Shown: positions 23,404-33,092 of the stretch, in pieces
Layout of the letters: the number at the start of each line of letters is the position of its first letter
How positions within the stretch are numbered: position 1 is the first letter of the stretch
Source of the DNA: Candidatus Aminicenantota bacterium
GTDB lineage: Bacteria > Acidobacteriota > Aminicenantia > Aminicenantales > Aminicenantaceae
DNA: 64,000 nt
Assembly: GCA_016927475.1 (NCBI GenBank)
Contig: JAFGMO010000013.1
Location: 35,150-99,149, forward strand
Direction: 5' to 3'
Program-made: the position numbers and the translations under genes
Notes under the pieces: generated by a model
Seen by the model: only the letters and a program-made list of their open reading frames with translations
The model's database searches: none
What the model was told of the DNA's origin: nothing

Positions 23404-25473
23404 CTATTCGCCCGCAACAACAACTTTAGAATAATCTGCGATCTCTAAAAACAGCCTGCTTATTCCCTGTAATAAAGCCAGCCTGTTTCTCTGAAGATGC
23501 TTGTCTTCCGCCATGACCAGAACCTTATCAAAAAACTTATTGATTGAAGCACTCATGCGGAACACAATACGCTGAGCCTTTTCAAAATCCCCGTTGCTCA
23601 TCAAACTCCGGGTATTATTCTTGATGATGGAAAAGGTTGTAAACAGTTCACGTTCTTCCTTTTCGATAAGCAACTCAGGATTTATCCGGAAAGAAGGCTG
23701 TCCCCTTAAAATATTGTTGACCCGTTTGACAATGAGAATCATCGGTTCAAAAGCCGGGCTGTCTTTCACACTATCCAGCGCTTTCAGCCTCAGATATGCA
23801 TGAAAAACATTTTCCAGATCCGCCGCCATAGAAGCTGCGATGAGATCATAGCGGAAGCCCTGACGCTCAAAGACATAACGAAGACGGTCCGGAAAAAATT
23901 CGCTCAGGCAATAATTTTTTATCTCCCCGGCAGGAATTTTCAATTTTTCATCATAGCCTTTTAGAACTTTATCCAGAAGTCTGGGAAAAGAAAAAGACAT
24001 TTTCTGATCAAGAATGATCTTGCAAACTCCAAGCGCTGCCCTTCGAAGCCCGAAAGGATCCTTAGAACCGCTGACCTGTATGCCAACACCCAATTGTCCG
24101 ATGATGGAATCCATCTTGTCGGACAGGGAAAGGATAGCCCCTGCAGTCGTCGAAGGAGAACCATCCTCAAGACCGAGAGGTAAATAGTGCTCATAAATGG
24201 CTTTCCATACAGCCGAAGGATATTTTTCTTCCCGGGCATATAATCCGCCTATTTTTCCCTGAAGGGAAGGGAACTCATTGACCATTTCCGTCAGCAGATC
24301 CGCTTTGCACAGCTCAGCCGCCGCTGTCAGGTAAAGCTTTTCCTTTTCAGCGTCCAGTTTTTTGATTAGATAAGAGGCTACTTTTTTTATCCTGCTTATC
24401 TTCTCCTCATAAGAACCGAGGTCTTCCTGGAAAAGTATCCGGTTTAACTCCTTTGCCCTGGTTTTCAATGGAATTTTCAGATCCTGTCTCCAGAAAAAAC
24501 GGGCATCTTCCAATCGTGCTTTCAAAACCCGCTCATTCCCCTTCTTGATGAGCGACTTGGAATCTCCTGAGGTATCGGCCACTCCAACAAAATAAGGAAT
24601 TTGCTTTTTGCCTTGTACCACTGAAAACAACCGTTGCCCCTCGCGCAGTGCCGTACTCAAAACTTCCAGAGGAAGCTTGAGATATTCCTGCGGGAATTCT
24701 CCGAAAAAAGCAAACGGAAATTCCACATCATAAACAAGTTTGTTCAAAAGCTCTTTGTCGGGATGAAGATTTCCTTCTAGGGGAACCAGTAATTTCTCTA
24801 TCTGCTTTAGAATATTTTTTCGTCTTTCATCCGGATCGATAAGAACCTTCCGCAATTTCAGATCTTCCTTATACTGATCATAATTTCGGACCTTAAAAAC
24901 TTCAGGCTGAAGAATCTTATGTCCCTTGCTCTTTTCTCCAGCATCAATAGATTCCAGGCTGAATGGAACGATTTTTTCACCAAAAAGGCAAACGAGATTT
25001 CTTATCGGCCTTGAGAAGCGTAATGAACCGGTTCCCCAACGCATCATCTTCGGGAATGAAATTGAGGATAGAATTTTAGGCAGAATATCCGCGAGTATGT
25101 CGCTTGTTTTTTTCCCTGATCGGACGCGCTTAAGGCCAATGTATTCCCCCTTCCTGGTTTCGATTACGCTCAAATCCGCCACATCAACTCCCTGGGAACG
25201 GGCAAAACCTTCAGCCGGGGGAAGTGGGATCCCTTCCGCGGAGAAAGCAGCCGCCTTTGGCGGTCCCACAATCGTATCTTCCAAGTCTTCCTGCTTTTCT
25301 GAAAAATCTCCTTGTATGACTAATCTGCGGCAGGTTCCAAGGGATATGATTCTATAAACGTTTACATTGGAATCCCTCAGTTCAGCTTCCATCTTGTTCC
25401 GAATCTGATCCAAACCGCTTGTGATATGTTCGAAAGGCATCTCTTCGGTCATCAATTCCAAAAGAAAATCCAT
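23404..25473 (-). CDS. glyS: Glycyl-tRNA synthetase, beta subunit
   Basis: A 689-residue beta chain of the bacterial alpha2beta2 glycyl-tRNA synthetase, which binds the tRNA. The start FLLELMTEEMPFEHI is the family's N terminus; the core includes FPKMMRWGTGSLRFSRPIRN (cut: FPKMMRW, then FSRPIRN), DVEFPFAFFGEF and GSKDPFGLRRAALG. An HD-like segment and C-terminal anticodon-binding-like helices follow. The length matches the family. Start and glyQ stop overlap by one base (TGATG), so the two subunits are translationally coupled. It is the last gene of the gcv-gly operon. Confidence 0.96.
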   Translation of the reverse strand: MDFLLELMTEEMPFEHITSGLDQIRNKMEAELRDSNVNVYRIISLGTCRRLVIQGDFSEKQEDLEDTIVGPPKAAAFSAEGIPLPPAEGFARSQGVDVADLSVIETRKGEYIGLKRVRSGKKTSDILADILPKILSSISFPKMMRWGTGSLRFSRPIRNLVCLFGEKIVPFSLESIDAGEKSKGHKILQPEVFKVRNYDQYKEDLKLRKVLIDPDERRKNILKQIEKLLVPLEGNLHPDKELLNKLVYDVEFPFAFFGEFPQEYLKLPLEVLSTALREGQRLFSVVQGKKQIPYFVGVADTSGDSKSLIKKGNERVLKARLEDARFFWRQDLKIPLKTRAKELNRILFQEDLGSYEEKISRIKKVASYLIKKLDAEKEKLYLTAAAELCKADLLTEMVNEFPSLQGKIGGLYAREEKYPSAVWKAIYEHYLPLGLEDGSPSTTAGAILSLSDKMDSIIGQLGVGIQVSGSKDPFGLRRAALGVCKIILDQKMSFSFPRLLDKVLKGYDEKLKIPAGEIKNYCLSEFFPDRLRYVFERQGFRYDLIAASMAADLENVFHAYLRLKALDSVKDSPAFEPMILIVKRVNNILRGQPSFRINPELLIEKEERELFTTFSIIKNNTRSLMSNGDFEKAQRIVFRMSASINKFFDKVLVMAEDKHLQRNRLALLQGISRLFLEIADYSKVVVAGE

Positions 25474-26333
25474 CAGGTTTTCCTTTTATCTCCGTGATAG
25501 AATGCGGCAATGGCATTCACCATGGCACGTATCCTTCCAATCATTTTAATCCTTTCGGTTACACTGATCGCTCCCCTGGAGTCCAAAAGGTTGAAAAGAT
25601 GAGAGCACTTCAGACACATATCATAAGCAGGAAGCATCAAGCCCGTCTTGATTAAAATCCCGGCTTCTTCTTCATAAAGCCTGAAACTGCGCTTGAGCCC
25701 GTCTACAGCGGCATAGTTGAAATTATACTCTGAAAACTGTCTTTCCTCCTCAAAACGGAGATCCCGGTATGTCACATCAGGTGCCCAGTTTAGATCATAT
25801 ATATCATCCTTTCCTTCTAAAAACATTTCCAGTCTCTCAAGACCGTATGTTATCTCCACAGGAACGGGAAAAAGGTCTATTCCTCCTGCTTGCTGGAAAT
25901 AAGTAAACTGGGTGATTTCAAGGCCATCCAGAAGGACCTGCCAACCAACTCCCCAGGCCCCGATGGTCGGTGATTCCCAGTTATCCTCATCAAACCTGAT
26001 ATCATGGTCTTTCAGTTGAATCCCTATCGCCTCCAGACTGTTAATATAAATTTCCTGGATGTTGTCCGGTGACGGTTTTTTAATAACCTGGTACTGTAAA
26101 TGTTTCTGTACACGCTGGGGATTATCACCATACCTTCCATCTGTGGGACGCCTGGCCGGCTGAACATAGGCTACATTCCAGGAACGTTCATCCAGAACAC
26201 GAAAAAATGTATCCGGCGTCATGGTTCCCGCTCCTACTTCGACATCGTAAGGCTGAGCCAGATAACAGTCTTGTCCGGCCCAAAAAACCTGAAGGTTTAA
26301 AATAAGATTCTGAAGGTTATGTTTGCCGGTCAT
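25473..26333 (-). CDS. glyQ: Glycyl-tRNA synthetase, alpha subunit
   Basis: A 286-residue class II synthetase alpha chain that activates glycine. Signatures are [21 protein letters not shown] and FLRVL-like [28 protein letters not shown], quoted here by their cores VEVGAGTM and [13 protein letters not shown], then [19 protein letters not shown] with the key piece [18 protein letters not shown] lies near residue 180. It overlaps the 3' end of gcvPB by 17 bp and glyS by one base. Co-transcription with all glycine cleavage genes suggests shared glycine-responsive control, although no glycine riboswitch is visible upstream. Confidence 0.96.
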   Translation of the reverse strand: MTGKHNLQNLILNLQVFWAGQDCYLAQPYDVEVGAGTMTPDTFFRVLDERSWNVAYVQPARRPTDGRYGDNPQRVQKHLQYQVIKKPSPDNIQEIYINSLEAIGIQLKDHDIRFDEDNWESPTIGAWGVGWQVLLDGLEITQFTYFQQAGGIDLFPVPVEITYGLERLEMFLEGKDDIYDLNWAPDVTYRDLRFEEERQFSEYNFNYAAVDGLKRSFRLYEEEAGILIKTGLMLPAYDMCLKCSHLFNLLDSRGAISVTERIKMIGRIRAMVNAIAAFYHGDKRKT

Positions 26334-27786
26334 TTTTATCCGACTTTTTCTCCCATTTTAAAACGGGATTACGGGCTGCTTTTGTTTCATCGAGCCTTCT
26401 GACATACGTTTGATGAGGTGCTTCCTTTAACAAGGTCGGGTTCTCTTTGGCTTCCCTGGCAATCTCTTTCATTGCCTGAATAAAATTATCCAAGTCTCTT
26501 TTTGATTCTGTTTCTGTCGGCTCGATCATCAGCGCTCCGTGAACAATCAAAGGAAAAGACATCGTCGGCGGATGAACATTGTAATCGATCAGCCGTTTGG
26601 CAATATCCAGGTTTGATACGCCGAGTTCTTTCTGAAACTTATCTGAAAATACACACTCATGGAGAGAAGGTGTTTCGTATTGCAAGTGATAATGTTCATC
26701 CAGGCTTTTGCGAATGTAATTTGAATTGAGTACCGCAAATTCTGCCACTTCCCTCAAACCTTTGGGTCCCAGGGACAAAATGTAGGCCAACGCTTTAACG
26801 GCAACAAGGAAATTCCCGTAAAAACTCCGAACCTTTCCGACGCTTTTCGGGCGGTCATATTCACAAAATATTTTTCCATTATCTTTCTTGATAACAGGCA
26901 AAGGCAGATAAGGTTCCAGGCCGCTTTTGACGGCAACGGGTCCTGCACCAGGCCCACCGCCCCCATGAGGCGTTGAGAATGTTTTGTGAAGATTAAGATG
27001 CAAAACATCAACATCCATATCTCCCGGACGGCAGACACCCAAAAGAGCATTCATGTTGGCTCCGTCCATATAGACGAAACCTCCATTAGAATGGACAATA
27101 CCGGTGATTTTTTTGATATCCGACTCAAACACTCCCAGGGTGTTGGGATTGGTCACCATAAGGGCTGCAACTTCTTTGGTCATGTTTTTTTTAAGGTCTT
27201 CGATATCGATCCTGCCTGATCCATCAGAGTGTATTTCCTTTATCCCGTAACCACAGATATGAGCGCTGGAGGGATTGGTTCCATGGGCTGAATCCGGGAT
27301 CAAGACTGTTTTCCGCGGATCTCCATGGTCCTCAAGACAGGCACGGATAAGCATCATTCCCAAAAGCTCACCCTGAGCACCTGCCGAAGGTTGAAGGGAG
27401 GCAGCGTCCATTCCCGTAATCTCAGAAAGGTATCTTTCAAAGACATAAAGAATTTCGAGATTTCCTTGGGAAAGTTCTTCCGGGGCATAAGGATGGATAT
27501 AGCTTATGGGTTTCATCGAAGCAATAACTTCATTTATCTTGGGATTGTATTTCATGGTGCAGGATCCCAGGGGATACAAACCTTCATCCACACAGTAGTT
27601 GGTCTTAGAAAGACGGGTAAAATGCCGGACCACCTCGACTTCGCTGACCTGGGGAAAATCCTCGATTTCCGTACGAAGAGGCAGCCCTTTTAAAAGACTT
27701 GGGTCGCCGGGAACATCCAGTTCAGGCAGACGGAACCCTCTTTTCCCTTTTTCACTTATATCGAATAACAATGGCTCACGAATCAT
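26317..27786 (-). CDS. gcvPB: Glycine dehydrogenase (decarboxylating), subunit 2
   Basis: A 489-residue PLP subunit of the P protein, which decarboxylates glycine and passes aminomethyl to GcvH. The PLP lysine lies in [19 protein letters not shown] (core [12 protein letters not shown]). [15 protein letters not shown] is the conserved N-terminal block. ATG 27786 ([17 protein letters not shown]) is chosen over an ORF start 36 codons upstream because family members begin there and AAAGGA lies 9 nt before it. That leaves 23 bp after gcvPA instead of an overlap. Its end overlaps glyQ. Confidence 0.95.
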   Translation of the reverse strand: MIREPLLFDISEKGKRGFRLPELDVPGDPSLLKGLPLRTEIEDFPQVSEVEVVRHFTRLSKTNYCVDEGLYPLGSCTMKYNPKINEVIASMKPISYIHPYAPEELSQGNLEILYVFERYLSEITGMDAASLQPSAGAQGELLGMMLIRACLEDHGDPRKTVLIPDSAHGTNPSSAHICGYGIKEIHSDGSGRIDIEDLKKNMTKEVAALMVTNPNTLGVFESDIKKITGIVHSNGGFVYMDGANMNALLGVCRPGDMDVDVLHLNLHKTFSTPHGGGGPGAGPVAVKSGLEPYLPLPVIKKDNGKIFCEYDRPKSVGKVRSFYGNFLVAVKALAYILSLGPKGLREVAEFAVLNSNYIRKSLDEHYHLQYETPSLHECVFSDKFQKELGVSNLDIAKRLIDYNVHPPTMSFPLIVHGALMIEPTETESKRDLDNFIQAMKEIAREAKENPTLLKEAPHQTYVRRLDETKAARNPVLKWEKKSDKNDRQT

Positions 27787-27809
27787 GGTGCTTGTCCTTT
27801 CACAAATAC

Positions 27810-29156
27810 TTATAAAACCGCGCTCTTCAAAACATCTTTCAGCCGTTCTATGTCTTCCTTTGAATGCATCTCCGTGACACACACCAAAAGACAATTTTTC
27901 AGCTCCGGATACTCATTTTCTAGTTCATATCCGGCAATAACTTTTTCCCGCGTCAATTTTTTCGTGATATCCTTCAATTCGCCGCTCAACTGAATGGTAA
28001 ACTCATTAAAAAATTCTCCCTTGAATTTGAGGTCAACACCAGGTATTTGAAGGATTTTATCCCGAGCATAACGGGCTTTATAAGCATTCTGCCCGGCTAA
28101 TTCCCGCAGTCCCTCTCTGCCCAAAGCAGCCAGATAAATTGTAGCTCTGAGAGCACATAATGCTTGGTTTGTGCAAATATTTGATGTAGCTCTTTCCCGT
28201 CTGATATGCTGTTCCCGCGTCGAAAGAGTCAGTACGAATCCCCTCCTCCCATCGATGTCCGTTGTTTCTCCCGCGATCCTTCCGGGAAACTGACGTACAA
28301 ATTCCTTGCGGCAAGCCATAAACCCAAGATAAGGGCCTCCAAAAGAAAGAGGAATTCCGAAGGATTGACCTTCTCCGGTTACGATATCTGCTCCCAGAAA
28401 TCCCGGCGGTTCCAGAAAGCCCAAGGAAAGCGCTTCACTGACAGCGGCCACCATAATGGCTCCCCGGTCATGGACAATAGTTGAAATTTTTCTCCAATCC
28501 TCGACAGGGCCAAAAAAATTGGGAGACTGGCAGATGACGGCTGTCGTTTTATCATCACATTTTTTTTCAAGTTCATCAACATCAATTCGTCCGTCTTCGG
28601 CAAACCCGATTTCATCTACCTCTATTCCCAGGTTTTTCACATAAGTTCTGAGAACCCGGCGGTATTCGGGATGGACTGTCTTGGCGATAAGGGCTTTGTT
28701 TTTCCTATTGATCCGGTTGGCCATCATAACCGCTTCGGCGACACCGGAAGCCCCGTCATAAAGCGAAGCATTGGCGATATCCATTCCCGTCAACTGGCAT
28801 ATAAGCGTTTGGAATTCAAAGATGACCTGAAGCGTACCCTGGCTGACTTCAGGCTGGTAGGGAGTATAAGGACTGACAAATTCCCCCCGGGAACTTAGAT
28901 AATCGACCACACTGGGAATGTAATGCGAATAGGCTCCCGCCCCTAAAAAAGAATGGTATTCGCTGTATGTATTGCGCAGGGACATTTTCTCAAAATAGCG
29001 TTGAAGTTCGGGCTCTGTTTTGGCCGGCGGAATGTCCAGGTCCTTTTTACATTTAATCTCATCGGGAATGCATTTAAAGAGTTGTTCTAAAGATGTCACT
29101 CCTATCCGTGCCATCATATCTTTCAGGTCTTTTTTACTTAAAGATGTGTAACTCAT
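27810..29156 (-). CDS. gcvPA: Glycine dehydrogenase (decarboxylating), subunit 1
   Basis: A 448-residue P-protein subunit 1. Landmarks are SFLGAGAYSHYIPSVVD near residue 66, FVSPYTPYQPEVSQGTLQ (core YTPYQPEVSQG), ANASLYDGASGVAEA, and TREQHIRREKATSNI-like REQHIRRERATSNICTNQ (core REQHIRRERATSNIC). It lacks the PLP lysine, which lies in subunit 2, as expected for the two-subunit P protein of many anaerobes and archaea. It lies between gcvH (51 bp upstream) and gcvPB (23 bp downstream) on the reverse strand. Confidence 0.95.
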   Translation of the reverse strand: MSYTSLSKKDLKDMMARIGVTSLEQLFKCIPDEIKCKKDLDIPPAKTEPELQRYFEKMSLRNTYSEYHSFLGAGAYSHYIPSVVDYLSSRGEFVSPYTPYQPEVSQGTLQVIFEFQTLICQLTGMDIANASLYDGASGVAEAVMMANRINRKNKALIAKTVHPEYRRVLRTYVKNLGIEVDEIGFAEDGRIDVDELEKKCDDKTTAVICQSPNFFGPVEDWRKISTIVHDRGAIMVAAVSEALSLGFLEPPGFLGADIVTGEGQSFGIPLSFGGPYLGFMACRKEFVRQFPGRIAGETTDIDGRRGFVLTLSTREQHIRRERATSNICTNQALCALRATIYLAALGREGLRELAGQNAYKARYARDKILQIPGVDLKFKGEFFNEFTIQLSGELKDITKKLTREKVIAGYELENEYPELKNCLLVCVTEMHSKEDIERLKDVLKSAVL

Positions 29157-29207
29157 TTAGACTTTTCCTCGTTCAAATCCATCTTTGAGGGAAAAAAAGA
29201 ATAAAAT

Positions 29208-29594
29208 CTATTCCTCAATTCCTTCGAGGAATTTTTCATATTCGTCGACGGACATTAACTTCTGCAAATCACTTTCATCTTTAATTTTAATCCGAATGAT
29301 CCAGCCTTCATCATGAGGTTTTTGGTTGATGAGCTCCGGGGACTCGTTCAATTTTTCGTTGAACTCGATAACCTCTCCCGAAACTGGGGAATAAACATCG
29401 GACACGGCTTTTACGGACTCAATCACTCCGATCGATTGATGAAATTCCAGTTGAGTGCCTTTATCAGGCATCTCGACATACACAACATCTCCGAGCTGAT
29501 TCTGTGCAAAATCGGTTATACCGATCGTTCCGATATCACCGTCAATCTTGATCCATTCATGATCCTTGGAATAATAATAATCTTTTGGAAACAT
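29208..29594 (-). CDS. gcvH: Glycine cleavage system H protein
   Basis: A 128-residue lipoyl carrier. The lipoylated Lys lies in GVIESVKAVSDVYSPVSG (core ESVKAVSD), and HEWIKIDGDIGTIGITDFAQ (core GTIGITDFAQ) is the conserved N-terminal hairpin. It shuttles the aminomethyl group from GcvP to GcvT and electrons to lipoamide dehydrogenase, which is not in this window. SD AGGAGG lies about 7 nt before the ATG. It is the second gene of the operon, about 110 bp after gcvT. Confidence 0.97.
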   Translation of the reverse strand: MFPKDYYYSKDHEWIKIDGDIGTIGITDFAQNQLGDVVYVEMPDKGTQLEFHQSIGVIESVKAVSDVYSPVSGEVIEFNEKLNESPELINQKPHDEGWIIRIKIKDESDLQKLMSVDEYEKFLEGIEE

Positions 29595-29706
29595 GAAATG
29601 CCTCCTCTTTATAATGTTGTTCGACTCACACGGAGCATTATACGCCCCGAGCTGTTTTCAAATCCCGGGGATCCCTTTCATAAATTTATCGACGGCAGTC
29701 TCTGAT

Positions 29707-30801
29707 TTATTTTTGGGATTCCCGTTTGTAAAAAGGTGTCGGTACCACCTTGGCTTTGATTCTTTTATCTCTGACACCGACTTCAAATTCCATCCCGATC
29801 TCTGTATGATCGATGGGAAGATAGGTCAAACCGATACTTTTCTTCAAATAAGGAGCAAATGTACCGGAATTGACCTTAGCTACTTCATTATTCCCGATAA
29901 AAACGGGATAATGAGGCCTGGCGATTCCCCGCCCTTCAATCTCAAATCCAATGAGCTTTTTTTTAATTCCGTCTTCTTTTTGCCTGAGAAGGGCATCCCT
30001 TCCAAGAAAATCTCCTTTTTTGAATTTTATCAACCAACTCAATCCCGCTTCCAGTACGGTTGTCGTTTCATCGATATCATTCCCATAAAGCATTAGTTTA
30101 GCTTCCAGCCGCAGGGTATCACGCGCTCCGAGTCCAATGGGCATGACTCCATGACCTTTCCCTTTTTCCAGAACGGCCTCCCATATTTTTTCCGGGGAAG
30201 GAGAAAGCGTGTAAATCTCCACTCCATCCTCTCCGGTATAACCGGTCCTAGATATCAAGCATTCTTCTCCCGCAACCTCTCCCCGTCCGAACTGAAAAGA
30301 ACCAAGTTCCTCGAAAGGAAATTTGGTCAGGTTTTTCATTACTTCCAGTGCTTTCGGTCCTTGAAGAGCCATCTGCGTGTACTGATCACTTTGGTTTTCT
30401 ACAGTTACGTCAAAACCTTCCTTGTGCTGAACGATCCACTCATAATCCTTATCCGTATTGGAAGCATTGACGACAAGAAGATATTTTTCCGGTTCAAGGC
30501 AATAAACGAGAAGGTCATCAACAAAAGTACCCTGAGGAGTGGTCAAGGCTGTATAATGAGCCTTGTTGGGTGTTAATCTCGCAACATCATTGGGTGTTAA
30601 ATATTGAACAAAATCCAAGGCCTGTCTTCCAGCAACCAAAATTTCTCCCATATGAGAGACATCAAAAAGACCCGCTTCACAACGGACAGCCATATGTTCT
30701 GTGATGATTCCGCTGAATTCAAGGGGCATCTCCCAACCGAAAAAGTCGATCATTTTCCCTTTGAGATCTTTGTGGCACTTATAAAGATGCGTTTTCTTCA
30801 T
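29707..30801 (-). CDS. gcvT: Glycine cleavage system T protein (aminomethyltransferase)
   Basis: A 364-residue tetrahydrofolate-dependent aminomethyltransferase. Family signatures are MIDFFGWEMPLEFSG (core FGWEMPLEF), GLFDVSHMGEI, CLISRTGYTGEDGVEIY (core RTGYTGEDG), and GLGARDTLRLEAKL (core ARDTLRLEA). The length is canonical. SD GAGGAAAT precedes the ATG. It is the first gene of gcvT-gcvH-gcvPA-gcvPB-glyQ-glyS. The 30802-30967 gap holds a candidate promoter and one half-copy of the dispersed repeat. Confidence 0.96.
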   Translation of the reverse strand: MKKTHLYKCHKDLKGKMIDFFGWEMPLEFSGIITEHMAVRCEAGLFDVSHMGEILVAGRQALDFVQYLTPNDVARLTPNKAHYTALTTPQGTFVDDLLVYCLEPEKYLLVVNASNTDKDYEWIVQHKEGFDVTVENQSDQYTQMALQGPKALEVMKNLTKFPFEELGSFQFGRGEVAGEECLISRTGYTGEDGVEIYTLSPSPEKIWEAVLEKGKGHGVMPIGLGARDTLRLEAKLMLYGNDIDETTTVLEAGLSWLIKFKKGDFLGRDALLRQKEDGIKKKLIGFEIEGRGIARPHYPVFIGNNEVAKVNSGTFAPYLKKSIGLTYLPIDHTEIGMEFEVGVRDKRIKAKVVPTPFYKRESQK

Positions 30802-30821
30802 GATATTTCCTCTTATATAAA

Positions 30822-30838
30822 AGAATAATGCAGGTTAA
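30822..30838. repeat. Dispersed repeat, copy d (single arm)
   Basis: AGAATAATGCAGGTTAA, one arm of the palindrome, placed in the gcvT 5' leader between its promoter and ribosome-binding site. Confidence 0.5.
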
Positions 30839-30839
30839 T

Positions 30840-30868
30840 TAAGTATCACAGAACTTTTACGGATGCAA
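30840..30868 (-). promoter_or_regulatory. Candidate gcvT operon promoter
   Basis: Reverse strand TTGCAT (30868-30863), a 17-nt spacer, and TACTTA (30845-30840). It lies immediately upstream of repeat copy d. No glycine riboswitch consensus is visible in the leader. Confidence 0.4.
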
Positions 30869-30885
30869 GAAAAATCCTTTGGGTC

Positions 30886-30913
30886 TTGTCCGAAAATAAT
30901 AATCTGCTATAAT
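30886..30913 (+). promoter_or_regulatory. argS promoter with extended -10
   Basis: TTGTCC (30886-30891), a 16-nt spacer, and a perfect TATAAT (30908-30913) preceded by TGC, an extended -10. The expected start is near 30920, about 48 nt before the argS ATG. It is divergent from the gcvT promoter. Confidence 0.6.
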
Positions 30914-30967
30914 TTGCCTGTTTATCCCCGCTAAATCCTCTGCGGCAACCGGCAGGAAAGGCATACA

Positions 30968-32899
30968 ATGATAACATTCAAAGAAAAACTCAGAAAAAAA
31001 ATCGCCTCCCGGCTCAGGTCGAAAGGCTCTTTTTTCCTTGATGACCTGGAACTGAATTACACTCCCCAGATGAAAATGGGAGACATGGCCCTGACCTTTC
31101 CTTTCCAAATAGCCAAACAAACCGGACGCTCTCCACGAGACATCGCTGTAGAATATCTTCCTCTTCTAAAAAACATTGAAGGTGTCGACAAAATTGAGGT
31201 GGCTGGAGCCGGCTTTATCAATCTTCACCTGAATAGAAAGACCTTTTTTGAAGGGAGATTCACAGCCTCCCGCTGCCGTTCTTATTTTGCGGAAGAGAAT
31301 AAAATCATCATTGAACATACCAACATCAATCCCAACAAAGCGGCCCATATCGGTCATCTAAGAAACGCATGCCTTGGCGATACGCTGTCCCGCTGCCTCA
31401 AGGACAAAGGCGAAAACGTTGAAGTGCAGAACTACATTGACGATACGGGCGTTCAAGTCGTCGATGTTGTTTTAGGCTTCAAAGACCTTGAAAAAAAGGA
31501 CCTTTCCGATATCGAAAAATACTCAGGCCGATTCGATTACTACTGCTGGGATCTATATGTACGCGTTTCTTCTTTACTGGGAGCAAATCCCCATTATCAA
31601 AAACGCCGGTCTGAAATCTTGAAAAAAATCGAACACAACATCGATCCGGAAGCATCAATGGCCCGCCTTATTACCATGCGCAACGTTAAGGCCCACTTGA
31701 ATACGATGAATCGTCTCGACATTCATTACGACCTTCTTCCTTTTGAAAGCAGTATTCTTGGACTTAAATTCTGGGAAAAAGCCTTCGCTCTTCTCAAAAA
31801 GAAAAAGGCTATTTTTTTCGTAGAAGAAGGACCCCACAAAGGGTGCTGGGTCATGCCTTTCGAAGAAGACAAAGAGAAAGAAAAGATCATCGTTCGTTCC
31901 GACGGTACGGTGACCTACGTCGGAAAAGATATCGCTTATCAACTTTGGAAATTCGGACTTCTTGAAAGGGATTTTAACTATTCACTCTTTCCGGGTTCGG
32001 ACAGTCTCTGGGTAACCTCGATCCATCCCGGTTCATCACATCCTTCTTTTGGCAAATCGGATAAAGTCTACAATGTTATCGATACGCGGCAATCGTACCT
32101 TCAAAAAATCGTGGTCCAGGGGCTAAAAGCTCTGGGTTTTTTCCCTCAAGCCGAAAAATCCATTCATTTTTCCTACGAGATGGTCGCATTATCTCCAAAA
32201 AGCCTCAAGGAGATCGGCCAGAAAATTTCAGGAGAAAAAAAGGAAAAAACATTTCACGAAGTTTCCGGAAGAAAAGGGTTGGGGATTAAGGCTGACGACC
32301 TGATGGACAGCTTGGAAGAAAAAGCTTTGTCTGAAATTGAGAAGCGCAATCCCGACCTTGAGCCCCTTCAAAAAAAGGAAATAGCCCGCAAAATTGCTTG
32401 CGGGGCACTCCGCTATTTCATGCTTAAATTCGCTAGAAACTCACTCATTATCTTCGATTTCGACGAAGCTCTAAGCTTTGAAGGAGAAACCGGTCCCTAT
32501 CTCCAGTACACGATGGTCCGCTTGAAGAGTATCTTCCGCAAATGGGAAAATCAAGGAGGTCTTTCCGAACCTGACATTTTAGCTTCTGCCGACCTGAAAA
32601 ACATTCCCTGGGATAGTCTAACCGACAAGGAAAAGGATGACCTCTGGGATCTTATCTTTTATGCAGCCCAGCTAGAAGAAGAGGTCCTTCATTCCATCAG
32701 GTCCCTTGAATTTTCTCATCTGGCCAAGTTCACCTTCAATCTCTGCCAAAAGCTGAATGCTTATTATCATCTTTATCCCGTCATCACCGAAAGCGAAAAA
32801 AATGTGCGTTCCGTCCGGTTGCTGGCCTTGATCCATCTCAAAAACGTTATATCAAGGGCTCTCAATTTGATGGGAATTCCTCACCCGGACAGAATGTGA
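30968..32899 (+). CDS. argS: Arginyl-tRNA synthetase
   Basis: A 643-residue class Ia synthetase. The ArgRS N-terminal Add1 domain (1-110) ends in VAGAGFINLHL, and the HIGH motif is HIGH in NPNKAAHIGHLRNACLGD (core AAHIGHLRNA). LQYTMVRL-like GPYLQYTMVRL lies at the catalytic/anticodon junction, and ALRYFMLK and the C-terminal anticodon domain follow. The KMSKS loop is replaced by VSGRKGLGIK, as in many ArgRS that lack a canonical KMSKS. A somewhat long insert lies between about 270 and 420. SD GGAAAGG is 8 nt before the ATG. The gene stands alone after its own promoter. Confidence 0.95.
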   Translation: MITFKEKLRKKIASRLRSKGSFFLDDLELNYTPQMKMGDMALTFPFQIAKQTGRSPRDIAVEYLPLLKNIEGVDKIEVAGAGFINLHLNRKTFFEGRFTASRCRSYFAEENKIIIEHTNINPNKAAHIGHLRNACLGDTLSRCLKDKGENVEVQNYIDDTGVQVVDVVLGFKDLEKKDLSDIEKYSGRFDYYCWDLYVRVSSLLGANPHYQKRRSEILKKIEHNIDPEASMARLITMRNVKAHLNTMNRLDIHYDLLPFESSILGLKFWEKAFALLKKKKAIFFVEEGPHKGCWVMPFEEDKEKEKIIVRSDGTVTYVGKDIAYQLWKFGLLERDFNYSLFPGSDSLWVTSIHPGSSHPSFGKSDKVYNVIDTRQSYLQKIVVQGLKALGFFPQAEKSIHFSYEMVALSPKSLKEIGQKISGEKKEKTFHEVSGRKGLGIKADDLMDSLEEKALSEIEKRNPDLEPLQKKEIARKIACGALRYFMLKFARNSLIIFDFDEALSFEGETGPYLQYTMVRLKSIFRKWENQGGLSEPDILASADLKNIPWDSLTDKEKDDLWDLIFYAAQLEEEVLHSIRSLEFSHLAKFTFNLCQKLNAYYHLYPVITESEKNVRSVRLLALIHLKNVISRALNLMGIPHPDRM

Positions 32900-33044
32900 C
32901 CGGATTATGCCCTGCTGCAGTATGGCGGGCAAACAAGATTCAGAGGTCCAATCCTCATCCCATGCGCCCACTCTAATAATTCCCGTTATTCCCTCCTGAT
33001 CATATAAACAAGGTGTGAAAGATGGATAGTATTGGTTGGAAGGT

Positions 33045-33064
33045 ATCCGTGCGGGATTTTTTTT
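33045..33064 (+). terminator. Possible argS terminator
   Basis: ATCC-GTGCG-GGAT followed by a run of eight T (33057-33064). The stem is only 4 bp, so confidence rests on the T tract. It lies about 145 bp after the argS stop and just before the convergent phosphatase gene. Confidence 0.35.
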
Positions 33065-33092
33065 CTAGCCTTTATCATTCACGACAGGCTAG
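33065..33092. repeat. Hairpin overlapping the phosphatase gene stop codon
   Basis: CTAGCCT and AGGCTAG form perfect 7-bp arms with a 14-nt loop that contains ATCATTCACGA, resembling the centre of the dispersed repeat. On the reverse strand an A tract, not a T tract, follows it, so it is not a standard terminator. Confidence 0.4.

Noticed and set aside
27787..27894. Longer gcvPB with a start at 27894
   Set aside because: The extra 36 residues run back through the gcvPA 3' end and have no family match; ATG 27786 has a good SD.
30802..30967. Possible glycine riboswitch before gcvT
   Set aside because: The gap is short and already holds two promoters and a repeat arm; no glycine aptamer consensus is visible.
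32941..32970. tRNA T-arm-like GAGGTCCAATCCTC followed by GCGCCCA after argS
   Set aside because: The loop is one base short, and no matching acceptor, D or anticodon arm can be folded upstream, so a tRNA or tRNA remnant is not supported.
33065..33092. Hairpin at the phosphatase stop codon as a terminator
   Set aside because: On the reverse strand it is followed by A residues, and on the forward strand by no T run; kept only as a hairpin.
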